The notes beneath the pieces are model-generated. The model ran no database searches, had not been told where the DNA came from, and worked only from the letters and a program-made list of their open reading frames with translations. From Crenothrix polyspora (lineage in GTDB: Bacteria; Pseudomonadota; Gammaproteobacteria; Methylococcales; Methylomonadaceae): a stretch of 14,819 nucleotides of DNA. This document shows, one piece after another, positions 1-6,848 of this stretch. The translations under genes were made by a program, and so were the position numbers. How positions within the stretch are numbered: position 1 is the first letter of the stretch; each line of letters begins with the position of its first letter. The stretch lies in assembly GCA_945903675.1 (NCBI GenBank), contig CAMDOP010000048.1, forward strand, positions 1-14,819, in the 5' to 3' direction.

Positions 1-1518
1 GGTTCGATAAAAATGCGTGCTATCTATGAAGCTGAAGATGGCAATATCGTTATTACCGCGCTACCTCATCAGGTGTCGGGTTCTAAATTAATGGAGCAAA
101 TTGCCGCACAAATGCTGGCGAAAAAGCTGCCCATGATTGAAGATTTACGTGATGAATCAGATCATGAAAATCCTACGCGCTTATTAATCATACCTAAGTC
201 TAAACGCATTGATGTTGATGCGGTCATGTCGCATTTATTTACCACGACGGATTTAGAAAAAAGCTATCGCGTCAATATGAACATGATAGGCATGGATGGC
301 AAGCCTAAGGTCAAAGGCCTTAGAGATATCCTAGTCGAATGGTTAGCGTTTAGGACTGAAACCGTAAGACGACGATTACAATATCGTTTAGATAAGGTTT
401 TAGCACGATTACATATCCTTGATGGCTTACTCATCGCTTATTTGAATATCGATGAAGTGATTGCCATTATTCGTACTGAAGACCATCCCAAGCCTGTTTT
501 AATGCAGCGCTTTGCTTTGACTGATCTGCAAGCAGAATCCATCTTGGATTTAAAGTTGCGGCATCTGGCCAAGCTTGAAGAAATGAAAATTCGAGGTGAA
601 CAAGACGCCTTAGAAAAAGAACGAGCGGGTCTTGAAAAAACCTTAGGTTCACGTTTGTTACTAAATCGCTTGATCCGCAAAGAAATTGAACTTGATGCCG
701 AGCAATATGGTGATGATAGACGCTCACCTATTGTGTCCCGCGTTGCGGCTTTAGCCTTAGATACCACCGCCTTAATTAGTAATGAGCCGCTGACGGTTAT
801 CTTGTCAGAAAAAGGCTGGATACGTGCGGCTAAAGGCCATGATATTGATGTAGAAAGCCTAAATTATCGTTCAGGTGATAGCTTCTTAGATGCGGTTAAA
901 GGTCGTTCTACCCAGCCTATATATTTGTTGGATTCAACGGGGCGTGCTTATAGTACCTCAGCGCATGATTTGCCGTCTGCACGTACCCAAGGCGAACCTT
1001 TAACGGGACGACTTAATCCACCCGCAGGCGCCTTATTTACGCATTTATTAACCGGCAATCCAGATGATTGGTATGTGGTGGCGAGTCATTATGGTTATGG
1101 TTTTAGAGTTCAATTAAAAGAGTTATTAAGCAAGAATAAAGCCGGTAAGACCCTGCTTAACTTATCAGCTGGTGCTCAAGTGCTTAAGCCAGCAGTTATT
1201 ACTAATGAATCTGATTTATTGGCGGTAGTGACTTTACAAGGCCGTTTATTGATTTTCCCTATCTCTGACTTACCAGCCTTAGCCAAAGGCAAGGGTAATA
1301 AGCTCATACAAATACCGACAGCTGATCTAAGTAGTGCGAAGGATTATGTGGTCGCAGCGCTGGTCATTCCAGAGCAAGGCTCGTTAAAAGTCGTTTCAGG
1401 TAAGCGCTTTTTAACCTTGAAAGGTGTGGATATAGAACATTATCTAGGCAGTAGAGCTAAACGCGGCTTAGCATTACCTAGAGGCTTTCAGCGGGTTGAG
1501 GGTTTGTTAAGTGAATAA
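1..1518 (+). CDS. parC: DNA topoisomerase IV subunit A (ParC), 5'-truncated by window edge
   Basis: ParC is the DNA-cleaving subunit of topoisomerase IV, the heterotetramer with ParE that decatenates daughter chromosomes. The reading frame is open from base 1 (GSIK before the first internal Met at 13), and 505 residues are visible against about 750 in E. coli. The N-terminal winged-helix region with the catalytic tyrosine therefore lies upstream of the window. What remains covers the end of the tower domain (ITALPHQVSG, EDLRDESDHENPTRL), the coiled-coil and exit-gate region (EWLAFRTETVRRRLQYRLDKVLARLHILDGLL, then LRHLAKLEEMKIRGEQ), and a C-terminal domain from about residue 255 that probably forms the DNA-wrapping beta-pinwheel. 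Near-identity with E. coli ParC through DLRDESDHENPTRL and LAKLEEMKIRGEQ separates it from GyrA, and no GyrA-box was seen in the C-terminal domain. The gene ends facing the 210-residue gene. parE is not in the window. Confidence 0.96.
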   Translation, partial: GSIKMRAIYEAEDGNIVITALPHQVSGSKLMEQIAAQMLAKKLPMIEDLRDESDHENPTRLLIIPKSKRIDVDAVMSHLFTTTDLEKSYRVNMNMIGMDGKPKVKGLRDILVEWLAFRTETVRRRLQYRLDKVLARLHILDGLLIAYLNIDEVIAIIRTEDHPKPVLMQRFALTDLQAESILDLKLRHLAKLEEMKIRGEQDALEKERAGLEKTLGSRLLLNRLIRKEIELDAEQYGDDRRSPIVSRVAALALDTTALISNEPLTVILSEKGWIRAAKGHDIDVESLNYRSGDSFLDAVKGRSTQPIYLLDSTGRAYSTSAHDLPSARTQGEPLTGRLNPPAGALFTHLLTGNPDDWYVVASHYGYGFRVQLKELLSKNKAGKTLLNLSAGAQVLKPAVITNESDLLAVVTLQGRLLIFPISDLPALAKGKGNKLIQIPTADLSSAKDYVVAALVIPEQGSLKVVSGKRFLTLKGVDIEHYLGSRAKRGLALPRGFQRVEGLLSE

Positions 1519-1538
1519 TATTAATTTAGGGGATGCTA

Positions 1539-1561
1539 TGCACTTCAGTGCAAAATTTTTT
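1539..1561 (+). terminator. Possible intrinsic terminator of parC
   Basis: TGCAC TTCA GTGCA forms a five-base-pair stem with a four-base loop. It is followed by three A and then a run of six T at 1556-1561, starting 20 bases after the parC stop codon. The stem is short, so this is a plausible but not strong Rho-independent terminator. Confidence 0.4.
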
Positions 1562-1618
1562 CCTTATTAAGAATTATTATCGGTGCCTTAATGGTTTTTA
1601 ATCAGCTATAGCTAACTT

Positions 1619-1650
1619 CAGGCAGGCAGAAAAATAAGTCTGCCTGCCTG
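1619..1650. terminator. Perfect 12-bp hairpin between convergent genes
   Basis: CAGGCAGGCAGA (1619-1630) and TCTGCCTGCCTG (1639-1650) pair perfectly around an eight-base loop. The hairpin sits between the stop codons of parC (+) and the 210-residue gene (-), where a bidirectional terminator is expected. Neither side has a T tract, so a Rho-assisted end or an mRNA 3' protective stem is as likely as intrinsic termination. Confidence 0.5.
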
Positions 1651-1674
1651 GAACTTAGCTTAACCGTGCATTGA

Positions 1675-2307
1675 TTAGGGCACCATCTTTTCAACGGGAT
1701 CAGAAAAGTTGTAGATACCTGTTTTATTCGACTCAGTACTCATAGCAGCAGCTTTAAACACATGTTTGATCTCGCTTTTTAGCTGCGTCAGCGTACCTTT
1801 TGAGCTTGACCATTGCTTGCTATACCATTCGTTATTGTCGGCAGGTGCTGGTAATGGGCTGTACAGTATTATGTAGCCTGAAGCATTTTGGATAACGCTG
1901 CATTCAATATGAATTTCACCGGGATTATTGCCATAAGTAACGGTTATAGTCGGTGCCTTCAATATTCCAATAGGTTCAGGGATTTTTGATAAAGGAAAAC
2001 CTGAGCTTTCTAGCTTAACCACATCAGCTTCCGCCGTTAAATTGACATATGAGCCTAGGATAGAAAGAGCGTTTTCTAAATTTAATCGACAGGCATTTTT
2101 ATAGGCAGTATCTAGTTTGCTGCCATCTTTGGCTTTTAGCAAGGCGTCGGAGTAGGTGATTATAAGTTCTTGAACTGATAATAACGTTGGCTTCGGATCA
2201 CTAAAGTTAGCATTAATAGTCATTTTGTTAACAATGTTTTGGCCAACAATGGCGAGTTCATGGTCTATAACTCTAACAAAACTGATTCGAGCTTTTTGTG
2301 TTTTCAT
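1675..2307 (-). CDS. Hypothetical protein with helical N-terminal half and fibronectin III-like C-terminal half
   Basis: The product is 210 residues of unknown function. Residues 40-92 look alpha-helical (TLLSVQELIITYSDALLKAK and on to the LGSYVNLTAEAD region). A proline-rich linker (SKIPEPIGILKAP, 107-119) leads to about 85 residues that read like one beta-sandwich (ITVTYGNNPGEIHIECSV; GYIILYSPLP), ending in GIYNFSDPVEKMVP. The last motif resembles the G-strand of a fibronectin type III fold (SDPVSKM-like). This layout recalls a loosely conserved group of bacterial hypothetical proteins of about 200 residues; I know of no assigned function. There is no signal peptide or membrane segment, so it is probably cytoplasmic. 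The start at 2307 has a weak Shine-Dalgarno-like AAGG about ten bases upstream. It stands alone, convergent with parC. Confidence 0.75.
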   Translation of the reverse strand: MKTQKARISFVRVIDHELAIVGQNIVNKMTINANFSDPKPTLLSVQELIITYSDALLKAKDGSKLDTAYKNACRLNLENALSILGSYVNLTAEADVVKLESSGFPLSKIPEPIGILKAPTITVTYGNNPGEIHIECSVIQNASGYIILYSPLPAPADNNEWYSKQWSSSKGTLTQLKSEIKHVFKAAAMSTESNKTGIYNFSDPVEKMVP

Positions 2308-3064
2308 AAAATAGCTGCCTTGCTCATGATATGAGCTTAAAAGATTTTAAATGATGGTTAACCGTAAATTATAAGAAAGCTGTTTGTATCTGATAATAAG
2401 TAAGGTCTACATTGGCTTGTAGGGTTACATCGGTGTTGCTTGCAATAAGTCCAGCTTATAAAGCCATCAGAACCTATGATATCTGTAAGGGTTGAGCTTT
2501 ACTGGGTAGTAGATAGATGCTTAGCTGTAGTGGATAGACACTAAACTATGGTTTATCATACCTGCATTGGAATATAGCGTCTACACTCTATCGCAATTAA
2601 CAGCTAAGATGCTCTGGAGCAGATTTTCATTGACTATAGATTACCTCTATCAAGGTGGTCTCAGTCGTCTTCGCTAGTCGTTATGACCTAATCCTTAGCA
2701 TAATAGTCTCTACCTACAGCAAGCTATATTTAATCCGCAGCACAGTAGTGGGTATCGACAATAATACAAGCTCTACCCACAGAAACTTACACACTATCTG
2801 TTGTGATATAGGGTTGATCGATAGAAGAAAGCTATGGTTTTCTAATAGAGTAGGTTTGCTTTATATTTTTTGTGACTGATGATAGTCAACTATCAACCAA
2901 CATGGGGCTGTTGAAGATTAATACTAGGGTTTATTTTAAGCATTTTGCGCTAAAAATAAGGGGATATTGCAGCTTAACTCGTTAATTGTCTGTGGTTAAG
3001 ATGAGGGTTTTGTTAATGCTGTGTTTAGCGGTCTATGCAATACAGGGAACAGTGTAACTAACCC
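2308..3064. other. Long gene-poor intergenic stretch with a TAG/CTA-rich segment
   Basis: No convincing gene is visible in the gap between two minus-strand genes. The only sizeable plus-strand reading frame (2655-2879, GTG start) has no ribosome binding site and no recognisable product. The part from about 2500 to 2860 is unusually dense in TAG and CTA triplets, for example six TAG within 2503-2551. A 16-base perfect palindrome TGATAGTCAACTATCA lies at 2880-2895. The stretch may be a decayed gene, a structured non-coding transcript or plain spacer, and nothing seen here decides between them. Confidence 0.4.
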
Positions 3065-3122
3065 AGTATCTTTTAGTAGCGTCAGCCACTAAAAGATACT
3101 TTCAAACGCTATCGTTAGCGTT
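3065..3122 (-). terminator. Two adjacent perfect hairpins downstream of the carbonic anhydrase gene
   Basis: On the minus strand, starting 39 bases after the carbonic anhydrase stop codon, come AACGCTA/TAGCGTT (7 bp, four-base loop, 3105-3122) and then AGTATCTTTTAGT/ACTAAAAGATACT (13 bp, ten-base loop, 3065-3100). Neither is followed by a T tract in the direction of transcription. They are probably the 3' end structure of the carbonic anhydrase mRNA, though true termination is unproven. Confidence 0.4.
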
Positions 3123-3161
3123 ATAAGGCTAGTAAGGTAATGATTGCTGGCTTAAGTTTTA

Positions 3162-3743
3162 TTAACTCGCTTTACCTGCTTCAGTTGCAGCAAGTACTTC
3201 GATCAAACGGCCAGTAGTACATTCGTAGATATAACCATAAACAGGGATATTAGAAGGGACTAAGGCATGGTTCTTGATACGTAACACATCTTCTAAAACA
3301 CTTTCTTGTTGATCTTTAATGGTTAGCCAGTTGATGTATTTGCCTTCTGTAGAGCCATGACCTTCACAACTATCGTGCCAGCCACTCGCATCTATAGACG
3401 CTGTTTTTAGGCTGCTGCCTAATAAGTCGCTCATAATTTCATTATTAAATAATTCCATGCCACAGTTAGTGTGGTGAATAACGAACCATTCTTTGGTACC
3501 TAATAATTTATAAGAAATCACAAGTGAGCGGATAGCATCGTCACTGGCGCGACCACCGGCATTACGAATAACGTGCGCATCACCTTCTGAAAGACCGGCG
3601 TATTTTGCTGGATCTAAGCGGGCATCCATACAGGTTAAAATGGCAAAATGTCTACCTGGAGGTAGGGGGAGTTCGCCTTTGACGCCGAAATCATTGACGT
3701 AATCACGGTTGGCTGATAATACTTCATTTAAAATTTTGCTCAT
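3162..3743 (-). CDS. Beta-class carbonic anhydrase
   Basis: This enzyme interconverts CO2 and bicarbonate in the cytoplasm, supplying bicarbonate to carboxylases and helping pH balance. The 193-residue product has the beta-class zinc site: Cys38-x-Asp40-x-Arg42 (CMDAR) and His91-x-x-Cys94 (HHTNCGM). The Asp-Arg pair of the CxDxR motif positions the zinc-bound water. VIRNAGGRASDDAIRSL (58-74) is the conserved stretch between the two motifs. The short length and the HTNCGM motif fit the compact clade that includes Mycobacterium Rv1284 better than the longer E. coli Can/CynT type. The start is supported by AGAGG five bases upstream of the ATG at 3743. It is transcribed alone, divergently from fnr across a 367-base gap. 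The family call is secure, the physiological role is inference. Confidence 0.93.
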   Translation of the reverse strand: MSKILNEVLSANRDYVNDFGVKGELPLPPGRHFAILTCMDARLDPAKYAGLSEGDAHVIRNAGGRASDDAIRSLVISYKLLGTKEWFVIHHTNCGMELFNNEIMSDLLGSSLKTASIDASGWHDSCEGHGSTEGKYINWLTIKDQQESVLEDVLRIKNHALVPSNIPVYGYIYECTTGRLIEVLAATEAGKAS

Positions 3744-4110
3744 AAATACCTCTTAGTTATTATGTGGTTAAAAAAAGAACCGCTTTATTTTATTGTTAAC
3801 TATTGGATCAAGTGTAATGAAGCAATAAGAGCCTCATTACCAAGTATGCACTTTGAAGTTTACCCTAAAAAATGGATGAGACAACTAGTATTTAAATTTA
3901 TATGATACGACAAAAATCTTGCCAAATGACTTAGAGGATTACAAGCTTAATAAGCTAAAAGTGTTTTATAGCGCAGTTAAAAAACTTAAGGCTTTTGGGG
4001 AGCAGTTGATTAATCTTCATAAGGACATGTAGTTTAATACTTACTTAACTTTGAGTTATGTACATTAACCTGTATAAACATACTATTAAAAAGGTTAATT
4101 AATATTAAAA
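3744..4110. promoter_or_regulatory. Divergent promoter region of carbonic anhydrase and fnr, with candidate fnr promoter at 4051-4078
   Basis: This AT-rich 367-base spacer must hold both divergent promoters. For fnr, TTGAGT (4051-4056, 4/6 to the -35 consensus) and TATAAA (4073-4078, 5/6 to the -10) are 16 bases apart and end 32 bases before the ATG. No clear -35/-10 pair was found for the carbonic anhydrase gene. A lone FNR half site TTGAT at 4006-4010 lacks a matching second half. A weak 7-bp hairpin (3814-3820 with 3834-3840) is also present. Confidence 0.4.
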
Positions 4111-4860
4111 ATGACTGCATCAATAGTCTCTAAAACATCGTCTACTCAAAATACTGTTACTTGTATCAACTGTAATCTGGATAAATTCTGTATTCCTAAA
4201 GGACTCGATCACTTTGAGATAGGCGAATTAGCCTTATTAGTTAATCGAAATAATATACGTCAAAAAGGGGAGGCTATTTATCATGCCGGCAGTCCTTTTA
4301 GAGGCATGATTGCTTTGCGATCTGGGAGTGCAAAACTAATAAGTTTTGATGCCAATGGCAATGAGTTCATTGTTGACTTTATATTGCCGGGTGAGGTTTT
4401 AGGTTTTGATGGCTTGGCTACGCAAACCTACAATTGCACAGCAATTGTTTTAGAAACGGTGAATTATTGTCATTTACCTGCGCATAAGATAGATGAGTTG
4501 CTTACTCAAACATCCTGCTTAAATCATTTATTGTTACAAAGATCTTGTAGTCAATTTGATGCTCAAATTGAAAGGATGATGTTAAATCGTCGCTCTGCTG
4601 AAGAACGGGTCGCAAGCTTTCTTTTACAAATATCAGAACGTTTCAAGCAAAGGGGCTATTCTGAACTGGAGTTTCGTCTAAGCATGTCGCGAGAGGAAAT
4701 AGGTAATCATTTAGGCATTGTGCATGAAACAGTGAGTCGAATCTTTCATTTGTTCCAATCTAAGCATTTGATAGAGGTTAGATCTAAACAAGTTAAGATT
4801 ATCGATAAAAAAGAGCTGTTTAATTACTACACCACGTATTCATTAAACAGCCAAAAATGA
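4111..4860 (+). CDS. fnr: FNR-type oxygen-sensing transcriptional regulator (Crp/Fnr family)
   Basis: The 249-residue protein aligns along its length with E. coli FNR, the global switch for anaerobic gene expression. Three N-terminal cysteines, Cys18, Cys21 and Cys27, have the FNR spacing C-x2-C-x5-C. A fourth, Cys120, lies in the cyclic-nucleotide-like barrel at the place of FNR Cys122, so all four ligands of the oxygen-labile [4Fe-4S] cluster are present. The beta-barrel runs from about 35 to 125, followed by the dimerisation helix. The helix-turn-helix at 193-215 carries HETVSR, with Glu206, Ser209 and Arg210 matching the FNR residues that read TTGAT half sites. The start is dictated by the need to include Cys18. 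The upstream Shine-Dalgarno is poor: AAGG is about 16 bases away. A strong hairpin follows, and a convergent microprotein gene with a predicted FNR box lies just beyond. Confidence 0.93.
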   Translation: MTASIVSKTSSTQNTVTCINCNLDKFCIPKGLDHFEIGELALLVNRNNIRQKGEAIYHAGSPFRGMIALRSGSAKLISFDANGNEFIVDFILPGEVLGFDGLATQTYNCTAIVLETVNYCHLPAHKIDELLTQTSCLNHLLLQRSCSQFDAQIERMMLNRRSAEERVASFLLQISERFKQRGYSELEFRLSMSREEIGNHLGIVHETVSRIFHLFQSKHLIEVRSKQVKIIDKKELFNYYTTYSLNSQK

Positions 4861-4878
4861 AGAGGATTTAGAAAGGCT

Positions 4879-4917
4879 ACGCATAACAATGTTAAATCTA
4901 ACGTTGTTATGCGTTTT
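4879..4917. terminator. Terminator hairpin after fnr, possibly bidirectional
   Basis: ACGCATAACAATGTTA (4879-4894) pairs with TAACGTTGTTATGCGT (4899-4914) over 16 positions, one of them a T-G wobble, around a four-base loop. A short T run ends at 4917. It lies 18 bases past the fnr stop codon and 39 bases past the stop of the convergent microprotein gene, so it may end both transcripts. Confidence 0.7.
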
Positions 4918-4953
4918 AAACGATACAAACAATAAAGCTACCTAGAAAGAATG

Positions 4954-5130
4954 TTACTTATTTTCTGATTTATGAGCAACATAGCTAGCATCTTCTGCTA
5001 TAGCATTTGCAGTTGAAACATACTTGCCATGTTCGTTGCTTTTGATAAGTACCATAGTCAGTATTGCCGCTGCAACAACACCGCCAACAATAAGCCAAAA
5101 ATTATCTTTTTCTTGTGTTTCTGTAGTCAT
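4954..5130 (-). CDS. 58-residue single-pass membrane microprotein, unknown function
   Basis: This is a short gene in the gap between fnr and purB. The translation begins MTTETQEKDNFWLIVGG and ends in AEDASYVAHKSENK. Residues 11-30 (FWLIVGGVVAAAILTMVLIK) form one clear transmembrane helix with a GG pair. It is preceded by an acidic ten-residue tail, and the Lys and Asn/Glu/His residues after it suggest the longer C-terminal tail (about 28 residues) faces the cytoplasm or is polar surface. Reality is supported by GGAG seven bases before the ATG, by an amphipathic and otherwise gene-like composition, and by a well-formed predicted promoter upstream. I do not recognise the family. It is too small to be an enzyme, and known proteins of this build are accessory subunits of respiratory oxidases or stress-induced membrane peptides. 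Control by Fnr would make a respiratory role plausible, but that is inference. Confidence 0.7.
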   Translation of the reverse strand: MTTETQEKDNFWLIVGGVVAAAILTMVLIKSNEHGKYVSTANAIAEDASYVAHKSENK

Positions 5131-5167
5131 GTTAATGCTCCACTAATATTGTTTTGAATTTGGTTAG

Positions 5168-5187
5168 CTGTTGAGTGTTGTCAACAG
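5168..5187 (-). promoter_or_regulatory. Hairpin at the predicted 5' end of the microprotein mRNA
   Basis: CTGTTGA and TCAACAG form a perfect 7-bp stem around a six-base loop. Its outer edge coincides with the transcription start predicted from the -10 at 5194-5199. It could stabilise the leader, or be a palindromic operator overlapping the start site. Confidence 0.35.
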
Positions 5188-5193
5188 GGTTCT

Positions 5194-5234
5194 ATTAAAC
5201 CAAAAGAAAAATTTAAAAAGTTGAGCTAGATCAA
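5194..5234 (-). promoter_or_regulatory. Predicted class II FNR-dependent promoter of the microprotein gene
   Basis: On the minus strand TTGATCTAGCTCAA (5221-5234) matches the FNR consensus TTGAT-N4-ATCAA at 9 of 10 positions. The element TTTAAT (5194-5199) matches the -10 consensus at 5 of 6. A start about seven bases beyond it, near 5187, puts the FNR box centre at about -41, the standard class II activator position where the box replaces the -35. No good -35 hexamer is visible. The leader to the ATG at 5130 would be about 57 bases. Confidence 0.62.
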
Positions 5235-5259
5235 GAAATAGTGACTTGCTGTATTTATT

Positions 5260-5305
5260 AAAAAAACAGTTGTGAGTTCGGGTTAGCAATAAGGTAACCC
5301 GAACT
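5260..5305 (-). terminator. Terminator of purB
   Basis: Twenty bases after the purB stop codon, AGTTCGGGTTA and TAACCCGAACT (5275-5285 with 5295-5305) form an 11-bp perfect stem with a nine-base loop. A run of seven T on the minus strand (5260-5266) follows after about eight bases. That gap is longer than ideal, but the stem and T run make an intrinsic terminator likely. It also insulates the microprotein promoter just downstream from purB read-through. Confidence 0.65.
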
Positions 5306-5325
5306 ATTAAGCGTAATGTTGAAGA

Positions 5326-6690
5326 TTAAACAATTTTGGCTAGTTTTTCAGCATAACCTATGTAAGTCCCTGGCGTTAAGGCCAGTAAGGCGGTCTTGGC
5401 ATCATCAGGTATCTCAAGTTTTTCAATAAAGGCCTGCATTTGTTCTGGGGTAATACGTTGGCCGCGTGTGAGTTCTTTTAGTTTCTCGTAAGGTTTTTCT
5501 ATACCGTAACGACGCATGACTGTTTGTATAGGTTCTGCCAGCACTTCCCAGTTAGCATTCAAATCAGCTTCAATCGCATCGACATTAATCTGTAATTTTG
5601 AAATGCCTTTTAAGCTGGCTTGGATGGCGATGCTGGTATGGGCAATACCGACGCCGATATTTCTTAAGACCGTAGAATCGGTTAAGTCACGTTGCCAGCG
5701 TGATACCGGTAACTTTTCGGCTAAAAAGCTAAACAAGGCATTGGCAATGCCAACGTTACCTTCTGAGTTTTCAAAATCAATAGGGTTAACTTTATGTGGC
5801 ATGGTTGAAGAACCCACTTCGCCAGCGATAACACGTTGTTTGAAATAGCCTAAGGAAATATAACCCCAAATATCACGATCGAAATCTAACAAGATGGTGT
5901 TAAAGCGTGACAAGGCATGAAAAAACTCAGCGATATAATCATGCGGTTCAATTTGGATGGTATAAGGATTAAATTGCAAGCCTAGAGAGAGTATGAAGTC
6001 TTTAGCAAATTCGGCCCAATCAATATCTGGGTAGGCGATAGCATGGGCATTATAGTTACCCACAGCACCATTTATTTTACCTAGCAAGGCTACCGCTTGT
6101 AGTTGATCTTGTTGGCGTTGCATACGTGCGACTACGTTGGCAAATTCTTTACCTACTGTAGTCGGTGTTGCTGATTGGCCATGAGTACGTGACAACATAG
6201 GCTGGTCGGCTGTTTCTATCGCTAACTTTTTAAGTGCATTAATACAGTCAGTGATTTGTGCTTGAATAACGAGGCGACCTTCTTTAAGCATTAAGGCATA
6301 AGACAGATTATTGATATCTTCTGAGGTACAGGCAAAATGGATAAACTCACTGACTTTTTCCAGTTCAGCGCAGCCGGCTATTTTTTCTTTAAGCAAATAT
6401 TCAACGGCTTTAACATCGTGATTTGTGGTCTTTTCTATGTCTTTGACGCGCTGAGCATCGGCTTCTGAGAAATCACTGATGATACTATTTAAGTGTTGGT
6501 TTGCCTGGTCACTAAAGGGGCTGACTTCGATGATTAAAGGCTGTTGAGCCAAGGCTTGTAACCAGCGGACTTCAACCAGTACGCGAAAACGGATCAAACC
6601 ATATTCACTGAATATCGGGCGTAGTGCGTCTACTTTATCTGCGTAGCGACCATCAATAGGAGAAATAGCGGTGAGGGTAAAGTTAGTCAT
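5326..6690 (-). CDS. purB: Adenylosuccinate lyase
   Basis: PurB catalyses two fumarate-releasing steps of purine synthesis: SAICAR to AICAR, and adenylosuccinate to AMP. From the chosen start (MTNFTLTAISPIDGRYADKV) the protein is 454 residues, close to the 456 of E. coli. It carries the superfamily signature GSSTMPHKVNP (293-303), with the catalytic serine in the GSS loop, the active-site His170 in SRTHGQSATP, and TTNHDVKAVEY (88-98). The tetramer's central helical bundle occupies the middle of the chain. An in-frame ATG at 6756 would add 22 residues with no counterpart in E. coli PurB, so the start at 6690 is preferred although its Shine-Dalgarno is poor. It is transcribed alone and ends at a hairpin with a T run. 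Confidence 0.96.
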   Translation of the reverse strand: MTNFTLTAISPIDGRYADKVDALRPIFSEYGLIRFRVLVEVRWLQALAQQPLIIEVSPFSDQANQHLNSIISDFSEADAQRVKDIEKTTNHDVKAVEYLLKEKIAGCAELEKVSEFIHFACTSEDINNLSYALMLKEGRLVIQAQITDCINALKKLAIETADQPMLSRTHGQSATPTTVGKEFANVVARMQRQQDQLQAVALLGKINGAVGNYNAHAIAYPDIDWAEFAKDFILSLGLQFNPYTIQIEPHDYIAEFFHALSRFNTILLDFDRDIWGYISLGYFKQRVIAGEVGSSTMPHKVNPIDFENSEGNVGIANALFSFLAEKLPVSRWQRDLTDSTVLRNIGVGIAHTSIAIQASLKGISKLQINVDAIEADLNANWEVLAEPIQTVMRRYGIEKPYEKLKELTRGQRITPEQMQAFIEKLEIPDDAKTALLALTPGTYIGYAEKLAKIV

Positions 6691-6848
6691 GATGTTTATG
6701 TCAAGTTTGAAAGAGTAGGGGTTTTCATAGGGTAAGTGTATCAAAAAATAGGCCATAGGCCTGAGCTTTGTTTGTATTCAATGCATGCAATGAATTATTC
6801 GCGTTAGTTTGTATGAGTCATTTAAATTATGTAGTAACCTTGTTTTAT

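Noticed and set aside
1538..1606. Tiny reading frames just after parC
   Set aside because: The only purine-rich stretch directly touches or overlaps the ATG with no proper spacing, and the region is better explained as a terminator hairpin with a T run.
2655..2879. 74-codon GTG-started reading frame
   Set aside because: No ribosome binding site, no recognisable motif, a composition that follows the odd TAG/CTA-rich DNA, and no neighbour context.
4006..4019. Possible FNR box upstream of fnr (TTGAT half site), suggesting autoregulation
   Set aside because: The second half reads CTTCA, matching ATCAA at only two of five positions, which is not better than chance in AT-rich DNA.
6691..6756. Upstream in-frame ATG extending PurB by 22 residues
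   Set aside because: The extra residues have no counterpart in E. coli PurB, whose N-terminus aligns with MTNFTLTAISPIDGRY.
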